Below are positions 33,275-41,374 of a stretch of 64,000 nt of DNA, piece by piece. The notes below the pieces were generated by a model. The model was not told the origin of the DNA, made no database searches, and saw only the letters and a program-made list of their open reading frames with translations. Positions within the stretch are counted from its first letter, which is position 1; every line of letters starts with the position of its first letter. Origin of the DNA: Sphingomonas sp. BK235 (lineage in GTDB: Bacteria; Pseudomonadota; Alphaproteobacteria; Sphingomonadales; Sphingomonadaceae). The position numbers and the translations under genes are program-made. The stretch spans positions 496,001 through 560,000 of the forward strand of contig NZ_SLXN01000001.1 in the NCBI RefSeq assembly GCF_004345855.1, written 5' to 3'.

Positions 33275-34252
33275 TCAGCGCGACGGCGCCAGCTTGGTGT
33301 TGAGCACCCAGCCGACATTGTCGTTCTCGTCCGCCACTTCCCACCACAGGTCGTTCTTCTTGCCGGTGGGATAGACGATCGCGCCGGCGGGAAGCGTGCG
33401 GATCACCTTGCCGCTCGCCTCGGCGGCGGCGCGCAGCGCCACCGGCGCCTGCGCGGTGAAGCTCTTCGCCGGGGCGGCCTCCGCGGTGCCCGTCGCGCCG
33501 GGGGTGACGAGCCCGAGCCCGGTCACCAGCTTGGAATAGGCCTGGATGAACGACAAAGTGATGACCCGGCCGATGTCGGTGCTGTCATAGCCGCCGCCGA
33601 TCCCGCCGACCAACCCGGCCGCCCCGCCGCCGCCGAACGAGACGTCCTTCTTGGCGGCATAGCCTTCCTCGGTGGCCATCGTCTCGGTGGTGCGGACGTT
33701 GGTGAGCGAGAGCACGGTATTCGCCTCCAGCTTCTTGCTCTTGATGCCGCCGAGCAGCCCGCCGAGCGCCCCGCCCAGCGCCGCGCCGACCCCGCCCGCC
33801 ACCGCATTGCCGCTGACATTCTCGTTGGCGCCCTGCACCTCGGCGACGAGCACGTAATCCGCCGCCTTGATCTGGCCCTGGCCGGTGTTCGACCCGCGCT
33901 GCAACCCCAGGTTGGCGCCGATCGCCCGCTCGCGCTCGGCCGCGCTCAGCCCGCTGCCGCGATCGACCAGGCTGAAGCAGCCCGAGCGCTGCACCAGCAC
34001 CTTCAGCAGCTTGGAGGGCGGGGCCAGGCTCCACTTGGTCCAATAGGGATCGTCACCGTCGACGATCGACAGGCTGCCGAGCTTGCGCGTGCAATGCGGT
34101 ACGTCCGCGGCGGTCTGTTCCTGCAGCCGTTGCCCGCTCGACGCCTTGGCCAGCTTGTCGGCTCCCGCCGCCGACGCCCCCAAAGGCGCGCCGGTGAGCA
34201 TGAGAGCTGCCGCCGTACCGGCCAGAGCCGCCGACAGGTTGCGCGATATCAT
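33275..34252 (-). CDS. CsgG/HfaB-like secreted protein with C-terminal SH3-like domain
   Basis: 325 residues. N-terminal signal sequence (about 1-29, ends GASA). The middle resembles the CsgG family: SKLLKVLVQRSGCFSLVDRG, then YVLVAEVQGANENVSG, then an alternating hydrophobic NTVLSLTNVRTTETMATEEG region with Gly-rich strand (GGGGAAGLVGGIGGGY). The last ~65 residues (APVALRAAAEASGKVIRTLPAG...NDLWWEVADENDNVGWVLNTKL, split) look like a bacterial SH3 domain. No lipobox is evident, unlike curli CsgG. Possible role in outer-membrane secretion or stress; family call moderate. Confidence 0.68.
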   Translation of the reverse strand: MISRNLSAALAGTAAALMLTGAPLGASAAGADKLAKASSGQRLQEQTAADVPHCTRKLGSLSIVDGDDPYWTKWSLAPPSKLLKVLVQRSGCFSLVDRGSGLSAAERERAIGANLGLQRGSNTGQGQIKAADYVLVAEVQGANENVSGNAVAGGVGAALGGALGGLLGGIKSKKLEANTVLSLTNVRTTETMATEEGYAAKKDVSFGGGGAAGLVGGIGGGYDSTDIGRVITLSFIQAYSKLVTGLGLVTPGATGTAEAAPAKSFTAQAPVALRAAAEASGKVIRTLPAGAIVYPTGKKNDLWWEVADENDNVGWVLNTKLAPSR

Positions 34253-34379
34253 CGTCCCCGATCCTCCGTTGCTCCCCTCATTGTAGGACGACGGCGGCAG
34301 CGGCGACGCGACGGAACGGGCGCGAACTCCGGCGAATGGCTGGCGCGCCGCGCCGCGCTGCGCTAGGCACCCGCGGATC

Positions 34380-36191
34380 ATGGCCACCCCGCTCGACACG
34401 ATCCGCAATTTCTCGATCATCGCCCATATCGACCACGGCAAGTCGACGCTCGCCGACCGGCTGATCCAGGCCACCGGCGGGCTCACCGATCGCGAGATGA
34501 GCGAGCAGGTGCTCGACAATATGGAGATCGAGAAGGAGCGCGGGATCACGATCAAGGCGCAGACCGTGCGCCTGTCGTACAAGGCGCAGGACGGCCAGAC
34601 CTACACGCTCAACCTGATGGACACGCCGGGCCACGTCGACTTCGCCTATGAGGTCAGCCGCAGCCTCGCCGCCTGCGAGGGCGCGCTGCTGGTGGTCGAC
34701 GCGGCGCAGGGGGTCGAGGCGCAGACGCTCGCCAACGTCTATCAGTCGATCGAGCACGACCATGAGATCGTGCCCGTGATCAACAAGATCGATCTGCCCG
34801 CCGCCGAGCCCGAGAAGGTGCGCGCCGAGATCGAGGACGTGATCGGCCTCGACGCTTCCGAGGCAGTGCTCGCCAGCGCCAAGTCGGGGATCGGCATCGC
34901 CGACATCCTCGAGGCGATCGTGCGCAAGATCCCGCCGCCCAAGGGTGACGCCGACGCGCCGCTCAAGGCGATGCTGGTCGACAGCTGGTATGATCCGTAT
35001 CTCGGCGTCGTCATCCTGGTGCGCGTGATCGACGGCACGCTGCGCAAGGGCCAGCAGGTCACCTTCATGCAGGCGGGGACGCAGCATCTGGTCGACCGCG
35101 TCGGCTGCTTCCGCCCGAAGATCGAGCAGCTTACCGATCTCGGTCCGGGCGAGATCGGCTTCATCACCGCGCAGATCAAGGACGTGGCGATGGCGCGCGT
35201 CGGTGACACGCTGACCGACGCCAAGCGGCCCGCGGCGGAGGCGCTGCCGGGCTTCAAGGAGGTCCAGCCGGTCGTGTTCTGCGGGCTGTTCCCGGTCGAC
35301 GCCAACGACTTCGAGAAACTGCGCGAGAGCATCTCCAAGCTGCGGCTCAACGACGCCTCGTTCAGCTTCGAGATGGAGACCAGCGCCGCGCTCGGCTTCG
35401 GCTTCCGCTGCGGCTTCCTCGGGCTGCTCCATCTCGAGATCATCCAGGAGCGGCTGACCCGCGAGTACGACCTCGACCTGATCACCACCGCGCCCTCGGT
35501 GGTCTATCAGATCGAGCTGACCCATGGCGGCGGGCATGTCGAGCTGCACAATCCGGCGGACATGCCCGATCCCAACAAGATCGAGAGCATCAGCGAGCCG
35601 TGGATCGAGGCGGTGATCTACGTGCCCGACGAATATCTCGGCTCAATCCTGAAATTGTGCCAGGACCGCCGCGGTATCCAGAAGAACCTCACCTATGTCG
35701 GCGGGCGCGCGCAGGCGACCTACGAGCTGCCGCTCAACGAGGTGGTGTTCGACTTCTACGATCGGCTCAAGTCGCTGTCGAAGGGCTATGCCAGCTTCGA
35801 CTATCACCAGATCGGGTACCGCGAGGGCGACCTCGTCAAGATGTCGATCCTGGTCAACGAGGAGCCGGTCGACGCGCTCAGCATGATCGTCCACCGCGGC
35901 ACCGCCGAGGTGCGCGGGCGCGGCATGTGCGAGCGGCTCAAGGAGCTGATCCCACGCCATCTGTTCAAGATCCCGATCCAGGCGGCGATCGGCGGCAAGG
36001 TGATCGCGCGCGAGACGATCAGCGCGATGCGCAAGGACGTCACCGCCAAATGCTACGGCGGCGACGCGACACGTAAGCGCAAGCTGCTGGAGAAGCAGAA
36101 GAAGGGTAAGCTGAAGATGCGCGAATACGGCAGCGTCAGCATCCCGCAGGAAGCCTTTATCGCGGCGCTCCGCATGGGCGACGAGGGCTGA
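34380..36191 (+). CDS. lepA: Elongation factor 4 (LepA)
   Basis: 603-residue translational GTPase that back-translocates stalled ribosomes. G1 is [11 protein letters not shown] (near 13-23), G2 contains RGITI, G3 is DTPGHVDF, G4 is NKID, and G5 is SAKSG. Domain V and the LepA-specific C-terminal domain follow, with [21 protein letters not shown] at its end (given across the boundary). Length is normal. ATG lies 127 bp after the divergent CsgG-like gene start. Confidence 0.97.
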   Translation: MATPLDTIRNFSIIAHIDHGKSTLADRLIQATGGLTDREMSEQVLDNMEIEKERGITIKAQTVRLSYKAQDGQTYTLNLMDTPGHVDFAYEVSRSLAACEGALLVVDAAQGVEAQTLANVYQSIEHDHEIVPVINKIDLPAAEPEKVRAEIEDVIGLDASEAVLASAKSGIGIADILEAIVRKIPPPKGDADAPLKAMLVDSWYDPYLGVVILVRVIDGTLRKGQQVTFMQAGTQHLVDRVGCFRPKIEQLTDLGPGEIGFITAQIKDVAMARVGDTLTDAKRPAAEALPGFKEVQPVVFCGLFPVDANDFEKLRESISKLRLNDASFSFEMETSAALGFGFRCGFLGLLHLEIIQERLTREYDLDLITTAPSVVYQIELTHGGGHVELHNPADMPDPNKIESISEPWIEAVIYVPDEYLGSILKLCQDRRGIQKNLTYVGGRAQATYELPLNEVVFDFYDRLKSLSKGYASFDYHQIGYREGDLVKMSILVNEEPVDALSMIVHRGTAEVRGRGMCERLKELIPRHLFKIPIQAAIGGKVIARETISAMRKDVTAKCYGGDATRKRKLLEKQKKGKLKMREYGSVSIPQEAFIAALRMGDEG

Positions 36192-36282
36192 GGCGAGGGC
36201 GTCGCCGACCGATGAGGTAGCGACGCCGCCGTCATCGCCGGGGTAGCGGGAGCATCACCTCGTCCGATTTACCTCATTCTCC

Positions 36283-36378
36283 CGTCATCCCGGACTTGGT
36301 CCGGGATCCACTGTGCCGCTTACTCCACACGCGTTGCTCTCGCGTGAGGGTGGATCCCGGACCAAGTCCGGGATGACG
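36283..36378. repeat. 96-bp dyad element, family B, copy 2
   Basis: Perfectly complementary 29-nt arms (36283-36311, 36350-36378) around a 38-nt spacer with its own hairpin (CACGCG / CGCGTG). Each arm contains ATCCCGGA-CTTGG-TCCGGGAT. Arm length, spacer length and the outer 8 and inner 8 arm bases are the same as at 17616-17711. It lies 91 bp after lepA and 167 bp before modA. Confidence 0.85.
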
Positions 36379-36512
36379 GCGGTGGGTGAGCGTGCGCGCG
36401 GACCAACCCAGCGCGCGGCTCTTCCATAGCGCTCGGCAACGACAGCCTACCACGCCGCGTCGCCCGCAGATCTCCGCGCCCCATCCGCCGTCACCGATCG
36501 AGCCCGCTTATT

Positions 36513-36528
36513 GTATCCGCACGGATAC
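36513..36528. promoter_or_regulatory. Palindromic operator candidate before modA
   Basis: GTATCCG-CA-CGGATAC, a perfect 16-bp palindrome 17 bp before the modA start, overlapping where a promoter should lie. It does not match the enterobacterial ModE site, and no ModE gene is nearby. A dimeric regulator for molybdate uptake is the simplest reading. Confidence 0.45.
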
Positions 36529-36545
36529 GGTGCGATGGCATCCTC

Positions 36546-37301
36546 ATGCGTGTCCTCCTCTCGCTGTTCCTGCTGCTGTTGGCCGGCCCCGCGCTGGCGC
36601 AGGAGCGCGCCGCGCCGCTGGTGCTCGCCGCCGCCAGCCTGCAGGAGGCGCTGAGCGACGCCGCCGACGCCTGGTCCGCCCAGGGACACCCGCGCCCGGT
36701 GCTCTCCTTCGCCGCCTCCTCGGCACTGGCGCGGCAGATCACCGCGGGCGGCCACGCCGACCTGTTCGCCTCGGCCGACACCGACTGGATGGACGAGGTC
36801 GAGCGCCGCGGCCGGGTCGTCGCCGGCACGCGCGCGGTGCTCGCGCGCAACCGGCTCGTGGTGGTGGCGCGCCCCGGCACGCCCGACGTGAGCGCGACCC
36901 GCGGCGCCGCGCTGGCGCGTCGGCTCGGTGCCGCGCCGCTGGCGATGGCCGACCCGGCGGCAGTGCCCGCGGGCAAGTACGGCGAGGCCGCGCTGCGGAC
37001 GCTCGGCGCCTGGGACGCGGTGAGCGGCCGCATCGTTCGTGCCGAGAACGTCCGCGCCGCGCTGGCGCTGGTAGAGCGCAGCGCTGCGCCTTACGGCATC
37101 GTCTACGCCACCGACGCGCGCGCCTCGACCGCGGTGCGCATCGCGGGCGTCTTCCCCGCGGCGAGCCACGCGGCGATCGTCTACCCCGTGGCGCGGCTCG
37201 CCGACGGCCCGGCGCCGCGCGAGGCCGAGGCGTTCCGCCGATTCCTGCTGTCGCGCGCCGGGCAGGCGATCCTCGCGCGTCGCGGCTTCGCGCCGCGGTG
37301 A
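36546..37301 (+). CDS. modA: ModA molybdate-binding periplasmic protein
   Basis: 251-residue substrate-binding protein. The signal peptide MRVLLSLFLLLLAGPALAQ is cleaved after ALA. The mature N-terminus PLVLAAASLQEALSDAA and the FAASSALARQITAGGHADLFASA segment (in parts) carry the Ser/Ala loops that bind molybdate; later PYGIVYATDA is typical. Length normal. The modB GTG overlaps its stop (GTGA). Confidence 0.94.
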   Translation: MRVLLSLFLLLLAGPALAQERAAPLVLAAASLQEALSDAADAWSAQGHPRPVLSFAASSALARQITAGGHADLFASADTDWMDEVERRGRVVAGTRAVLARNRLVVVARPGTPDVSATRGAALARRLGAAPLAMADPAAVPAGKYGEAALRTLGAWDAVSGRIVRAENVRAALALVERSAAPYGIVYATDARASTAVRIAGVFPAASHAAIVYPVARLADGPAPREAEAFRRFLLSRAGQAILARRGFAPR

Positions 37302-37981
37302 GCGACCTCGCCGCGATCGTGCGGCTGACCGTGTTGGTCGGGGGCACCGCGACGCTGGCGACGCTGCCGCTCGCCTTCGCGCTCGCCTGGGTGCTGGCAC
37401 GCTGGCATTTCCCGGGCAAGGTGCTGCTCGACGGGCTGATCCACCTGCCGCTGGTGGTGCCGCCGGTGGTGACCGGCTGGCTCCTGCTGCTCGCCTTCGC
37501 GCCCAGCGGACCGATCGGCGGCGCGCTCGAACGCTGGTTCGGTGTCTCGGTGCTGTTTCGCTGGAGCGGCGCCGCGATCGCCGCGGGGGTGATGGCGTTG
37601 CCGCTGATGGTGCGCGCGATACGTCTGTCGCTCGAGGCGGTCGACCGGCGGCTCGAGCAGGCCGCGCGCACGCTCGGCGCGGGGCGGTGGCGCAGCTATG
37701 CGACGGTGACGCTGCCGCTCGCCGCGCCGGGGATCGCGGCAGGGGCGGTGCTCGGCTTCGCGCGCTCGATCGGCGAGTTCGGCGCGACCATCACCTTCGT
37801 CTCCAACGTGCCGGGTGAGACGCAGACACTGCCGCTCGCGATCTACGCGGCGCTGCAGACGCCGGGCGGTGAGGCGGCGGTGTGGCGGCTCGCCGCCGCG
37901 TCGGTCGCGCTGTCGCTCGCGGCGCTGGTGACGGCGGAATGGCTGGTGCGGCGCACGGGGCGGGGCGTTCGTGTCCTTTGA
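37298..37981 (+). CDS. modB: ModB molybdate ABC transporter permease
   Basis: 227-residue permease with about five membrane helices. The EAA loop reads EQAARTLGAGRWRSYATVTLPLAAPGI (in parts) and the family end FARSIGEFGATITFVSNVPGETQT is present. It starts with GTG in a GTGA overlap with modA; the longer frame upstream is modA read out of frame. The stop lies 11 nt inside modC. Confidence 0.94.
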   Translation: MSDLAAIVRLTVLVGGTATLATLPLAFALAWVLARWHFPGKVLLDGLIHLPLVVPPVVTGWLLLLAFAPSGPIGGALERWFGVSVLFRWSGAAIAAGVMALPLMVRAIRLSLEAVDRRLEQAARTLGAGRWRSYATVTLPLAAPGIAAGAVLGFARSIGEFGATITFVSNVPGETQTLPLAIYAALQTPGGEAAVWRLAAASVALSLAALVTAEWLVRRTGRGVRVL

Positions 37982-38576
37982 CGTCGATGTCACCGCGGCG
38001 CGGGGTGGCGCCGTCGTCGGCGCGCGCTTCGCGGTGGAGGAGGGGCTCACGGTGCTCGTCGGCCCGTCGGGCGTGGGCAAGACCAGCGTGCTGGACATGA
38101 TCGCCGGGCTGCTGCGGCCGCTGCGCGGGCATGTTCGCGTCGGCGGGCGGACGCTGTATGACTCCGCCGCCGGGATCGATCTGCCGCCGGAGCGGCGTCG
38201 CGTCGGCTATGTCTTTCAGGACATGCGGCTGTTCCCGCACCGTCGGGTGCGCGCCAACCTGCTGTACGGCGCGCGCGACGCGGCTCGGCTGGCCGAGGTG
38301 GCGGCGATGCTCGACGTGGGTCACCTGCTCGACCGCTGGCCGCGCACGTTATCGGGCGGGGAGGCACGCCGGGTGGCGATCGGACGCGCGCTGCTGAGCG
38401 ACGCGTCATTCCTGCTGCTCGACGAGCCGCTGTCCTCGCTCGACCCGGCGCGGCGCGAGGAGGCTGCGCGCGCGATCGAGCGGGTGCGCGACGCGCGCGC
38501 GGTGCCGATCCTGATGGTCACGCACGACCGCGGCGAGGCCGAGCGGCTCGGCGACCGCGTGATCGCGATCGGCTAG
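37971..38576 (+). CDS. modC: ModC-like molybdate ABC transporter ATPase, minimal form
   Basis: 201-residue ABC ATPase. Walker A GPSGVGKTS, Q-loop FQDMRLFPH, signature LSGGEARRVAIGRAL, Walker B FLLLDEPLSSLD, switch His in THDRGEA. It ends right after the ATPase domain: the C-terminal TOBE/Mop domain of E. coli ModC (352 residues), which binds molybdate and allows feedback inhibition, is absent. GTG start, 11-nt overlap with modB. Transport would be unregulated at this level. Confidence 0.9.
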   Translation: MSFDVDVTAARGGAVVGARFAVEEGLTVLVGPSGVGKTSVLDMIAGLLRPLRGHVRVGGRTLYDSAAGIDLPPERRRVGYVFQDMRLFPHRRVRANLLYGARDAARLAEVAAMLDVGHLLDRWPRTLSGGEARRVAIGRALLSDASFLLLDEPLSSLDPARREEAARAIERVRDARAVPILMVTHDRGEAERLGDRVIAIG

Positions 38577-38598
38577 GATCCGACCCTCGCCGCGCCCG

Positions 38599-38898
38599 TC
38601 AGGCCGCGGCCGATGGCTGCTCGAGCGTGGCCAGGGTCGCGCGGAGACGGTCGACCATGTCCTGCAACGTCACCACGCCGAGGTCGGTGTCCGACGCACC
38701 GTCGACGCGCAGCAGCGTGGCGACCGCGAGCTGGATCTGCGTGACATAATCGATCCGCTGGATGCTCGCCATGTGGCGGCGCAACGTCTCGCCGTTGCTG
38801 CCGAGATCGTAGGCGAGCTCGTTGAGTTCGTTCGAGGCGAACACCAGCTCCTCGGCCAGCGCCAGCGCGAGCGGTCGCGCGATCGCCCCCCCGCTCAT
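38599..38898 (-). CDS. Small helical protein ending the chemotaxis operon
   Basis: 99 residues, ATG overlapping the stop of the preceding cheB-like gene (ATGA). Almost entirely alpha-helical, with heptad-like hydrophobic spacing (ALALAEELVFASNELNELAYDL, in parts) and a DYVTQIQLAVATLLRV helix. No recognised domain. Size and composition recall small helical chemotaxis accessory proteins, such as CheE/CheU of Caulobacter, but homology cannot be claimed. Coupling to the divergent CheB suggests joint action. Confidence 0.6.
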   Translation of the reverse strand: MSGGAIARPLALALAEELVFASNELNELAYDLGSNGETLRRHMASIQRIDYVTQIQLAVATLLRVDGASDTDLGVVTLQDMVDRLRATLATLEQPSAAA

Positions 38899-39896
38899 TT
38901 CGAGCACATCTTGAGCACGCCCGTGACCAGCGCGTCGCTCGCGACCGGCTGCGACACCATCCCGCGCGCCAGCGTGTAGCCGCCCTCGTCCGACGGCGAG
39001 AAGGCGTAGCCGCCCGCCGCGTTGAGCGCCTTGAGCCCGCCGGCGCCGTCCTCGTTGGAGTCGAGCAGCAGCACGCCCACCGCGTTGCTCGCCGCCGCCT
39101 TGGCGGCCGAGGCGAACAGCAGCGAGATCGAGGGGCGCTCGCCCGCGACCGGGTCACGCGGCAGCAGCCGCAGCGTGCCGTTGGGCCAGCTGTCGATCAC
39201 CAGATGCGCGTCGCCGTGCGGGGCGAGATAGATCGTGCCCTGCTCGGGCTTCATCCCGTCCGCCGCGACCACGACCTTGGGCGCGACCTGCTCGGCGAGC
39301 TTCTCCGCCATGCTCTCCACCAGCCCCGGGCCGAGATGCTGCACCACCACCGTGGGCGGGCAATTGGCGGGGAAGGTCGAGAAGAGGTCGAAGATCGACT
39401 TGGTGCTCGACGCGTCGCCGCCGACCAGCAGCAGGCGGCCGTTCCAGTCGATCGGGGGCGCCTTGGCGGTCTTGGGCGGTGCCTTGGGCTTGATGTCGGC
39501 CTTCTTCGCGGCCTTGAGCCGCTTGGCGAGCTTGGCGATGATCGCGTCCAGCTCGGCGGGGGCGGCGACGCGCGGCTTGGGGAAACAGTCGATCGCGCCG
39601 AGGCGCAGCGCCTCGATCGACTCCGCGGCGCCGTCCTGGGTGCGCGTTGAGAACATGATCACCGGCATCGGCTTGGTGTCCATGATCTCGGCGAGATATT
39701 CGAGGCCGCTCATGCCCGGCATCTCGACGTCGAGCGTCATCACGTCGGGCCAGGTCGAGGCGACCAGCTCGCGCGCCTCGGCCGCGCCGTCGGCCATGCC
39801 GACCACCTCCACGCCCGGGATCCGCTCCAGCGCGCCCGAGATCAGCGCGCGCATGGTCAACGAGTCGTCGACCACCAATACTTTCGTTCCAGCCAT
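38895..39896 (-). CDS. CheB-like response regulator with substituted methylesterase active site
   Basis: 333 residues with CheB architecture: receiver domain (Asp10/Asp11, phospho-acceptor Asp56 in TLDVEMPGMSG, Lys in FPKPR), an unusual Lys/Pro/Ala-rich linker (about 122-150), then a CheB_methylest-like domain. In the aligned catalytic segment the canonical GASTGG is GGDASS, putting Asp161 at the Ser nucleophile position. His187 (VVQHLGPG) and Asp283 (SNEDGAGG) align with the other two triad members. Serine esterase chemistry is therefore unlikely. A standard CheB is encoded in the same operon. It may act as a phosphate sink, a dominant competitor for receptor binding or a scaffold. Confidence 0.85.
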   Translation of the reverse strand: MAGTKVLVVDDSLTMRALISGALERIPGVEVVGMADGAAEARELVASTWPDVMTLDVEMPGMSGLEYLAEIMDTKPMPVIMFSTRTQDGAAESIEALRLGAIDCFPKPRVAAPAELDAIIAKLAKRLKAAKKADIKPKAPPKTAKAPPIDWNGRLLLVGGDASSTKSIFDLFSTFPANCPPTVVVQHLGPGLVESMAEKLAEQVAPKVVVAADGMKPEQGTIYLAPHGDAHLVIDSWPNGTLRLLPRDPVAGERPSISLLFASAAKAAASNAVGVLLLDSNEDGAGGLKALNAAGGYAFSPSDEGGYTLARGMVSQPVASDALVTGVLKMCSK

Positions 39897-39943
39897 GACC
39901 CCGTCCTAGGCGCTAATCGTAAACGTAACTTTTATCACACCGA

Positions 39944-40384
39944 TCAGGCGGCATCCGCCATCACGCTGCGCTCGACCAGCCGCTCGAGCGCGAGCACCAG
40001 GATCAGCCGCTGATCGATCGTCGCCAGGCCGTCGAGGAACTGCGCCGCGGCCGCGTCGCCCATGTCGGGCAGCGGCTGCATGTCCTCGGTCTGCACCGTG
40101 ACGATGTCGTTCACCGCGTCGACGATGATGCCCTGGAGCTGCTCGCCGATGCGCACGACGATGATGACGTGGCGCGCGGTCGGGTCGGTCACGCCCCAGC
40201 CGAGGCGGTGGCGCAGGTCGAGCACCGGCAGCACCACGCCGCGCAGGTTGACGACGCCGCGCACGTGGCTGGGTACGTTGGGCAGCGGCGTCGCGGGCGA
40301 CCAGGCGCGGATCTCGCGGATTGCCATGATGTCGACGCCCAGATGCTGGTCGCCGAGCTGGAAGGTGATGAGCTGACGGGACAT
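39944..40384 (-). CDS. cheW: CheW coupling protein
   Basis: 146-residue SH3-like adaptor linking receptors to CheA. Typical segments: LITFQLGDQHLGVDIMAIREI at the N-terminus, PLPNVPSHVRGVVNLRGVVLPVLDLR (in parts), and a C-terminal LEGLATIDQRLILVLALERL-like motif. Strong CGAGGAGCC ribosome-binding site. It lies 26 nt after cheY and 47 nt before the cheB-like gene, all on one strand. Confidence 0.95.
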   Translation of the reverse strand: MSRQLITFQLGDQHLGVDIMAIREIRAWSPATPLPNVPSHVRGVVNLRGVVLPVLDLRHRLGWGVTDPTARHVIIVVRIGEQLQGIIVDAVNDIVTVQTEDMQPLPDMGDAAAAQFLDGLATIDQRLILVLALERLVERSVMADAA

Positions 40385-40410
40385 GGGTGGCTCCTCGGTT
40401 ACGCTGGAGA

Positions 40411-40785
40411 TCAGTGCAGCACGCGCCGGATCGCGGCGGCGAGCTTCTCGGGGTGGAACGGCTTGACGATCCAGCCGGTGGCACCGGCGTCGCGCGCGCG
40501 CTGCTTCTTCTCCTCCGAGCTCTCGGTGGTGAGCACCAGGATCGGCAGCGAGCGGCGACCGTCGGCGCGGACCTGCTCGATCAGCCCGAAACCGTCCATG
40601 CGCGGCATGTTGATGTCGGTGATGAGCAGGTCGGGCTCCTCGTCGGGGTCGAAATTCTGCAGCGTTTCCAGCGCATGCACCCCGTCCTCGGCCTCGACGA
40701 CATTGTAGCCGAGATCGGTCAGCGCCGCGCGCAGCAGCATCCGCATGCTGGGCGAATCGTCCACGGTCATGATCGTCTTGGTCAC
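40411..40785 (-). CDS. cheY: CheY-type single-domain response regulator
   Basis: 124-residue receiver. Acidic pair in TVDDSPSM (Asp9/Asp10), phospho-acceptor Asp in LLITDINMPRMDG, Thr in LVLTTESS, Lys in IVKPFHPEK. It carries the signal from CheA to the flagellar motor. A GTG at 40785 was chosen: AGGAG lies 9 nt upstream and the product has normal CheY length. The longer frame would add about 16 unrelated residues. Confidence 0.92.
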   Translation of the reverse strand: MTKTIMTVDDSPSMRMLLRAALTDLGYNVVEAEDGVHALETLQNFDPDEEPDLLITDINMPRMDGFGLIEQVRADGRRSLPILVLTTESSEEKKQRARDAGATGWIVKPFHPEKLAAAIRRVLH

Positions 40786-40816
40786 TGGAAGCGGCTCCTG
40801 GGAGAATCGGGGGTCA

Positions 40817-41374
40817 TCAGAAGAATTCGACATTGCCGACGTCGCCGGCGAGGGCGGGGACCTGGGTCGGCATCGGGCGGGTCACCGCGGGCGGCGCGCC
40901 CTCGGTCACGACACGGCACCGCGCCAGTCCGAGCGCGGCACGAAATTCGACGCGGCGCGCGCCATTGCCGCCGACGTCCTCACCCACCAGCGGGATCTTC
41001 TCGTCGCGCAGGAAGCGGCGCGCGAAGGCGATATTGTCGCCGCCGATGTCGCGAAAGCCCGAGCGCATCGTCGCGCCGCCGAAGATGCGCGCCTTCATCC
41101 GCGACCGCACCGCGCCCATCGAGAGCATGGCGTTGATCAGCACTTCCATGGCGTAGACACCGTAGCGCTGCATCGAGGCGGGATCGGACACATTGCCCTC
41201 GGCTAGCAGGTAATGGTTAATACCTCCCACCCGTGCGAGCGGATCGTAGAAGCAGGCGGCGACGCAGCTACCCAGAACGGTGGTCAGCACCACGTCCTCC
41301 TGGTCGCTGACGCGCGTCTCGCCCTGCGCCACCGTCACGCGGCGGAACCCGTCGCGAAAGGTCAGGCTGTTCAT
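40817..41374 (-). CDS. cheD: CheD chemoreceptor glutamine deamidase
   Basis: 185-residue deamidase that converts receptor Gln to Glu and modulates adaptation. Catalytic Cys37 in TVLGSCVAAC, His54 in GGINHYLLAEG, and the GGATM-type motif ARIFGGATMRSG. The start at 41374 overlaps the cheB stop (ATGA) with AGGA 9 nt upstream; an ATG three codons earlier is less well spaced. Length is normal for Proteobacteria. Confidence 0.93.
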   Translation of the reverse strand: MNSLTFRDGFRRVTVAQGETRVSDQEDVVLTTVLGSCVAACFYDPLARVGGINHYLLAEGNVSDPASMQRYGVYAMEVLINAMLSMGAVRSRMKARIFGGATMRSGFRDIGGDNIAFARRFLRDEKIPLVGEDVGGNGARRVEFRAALGLARCRVVTEGAPPAVTRPMPTQVPALAGDVGNVEFF

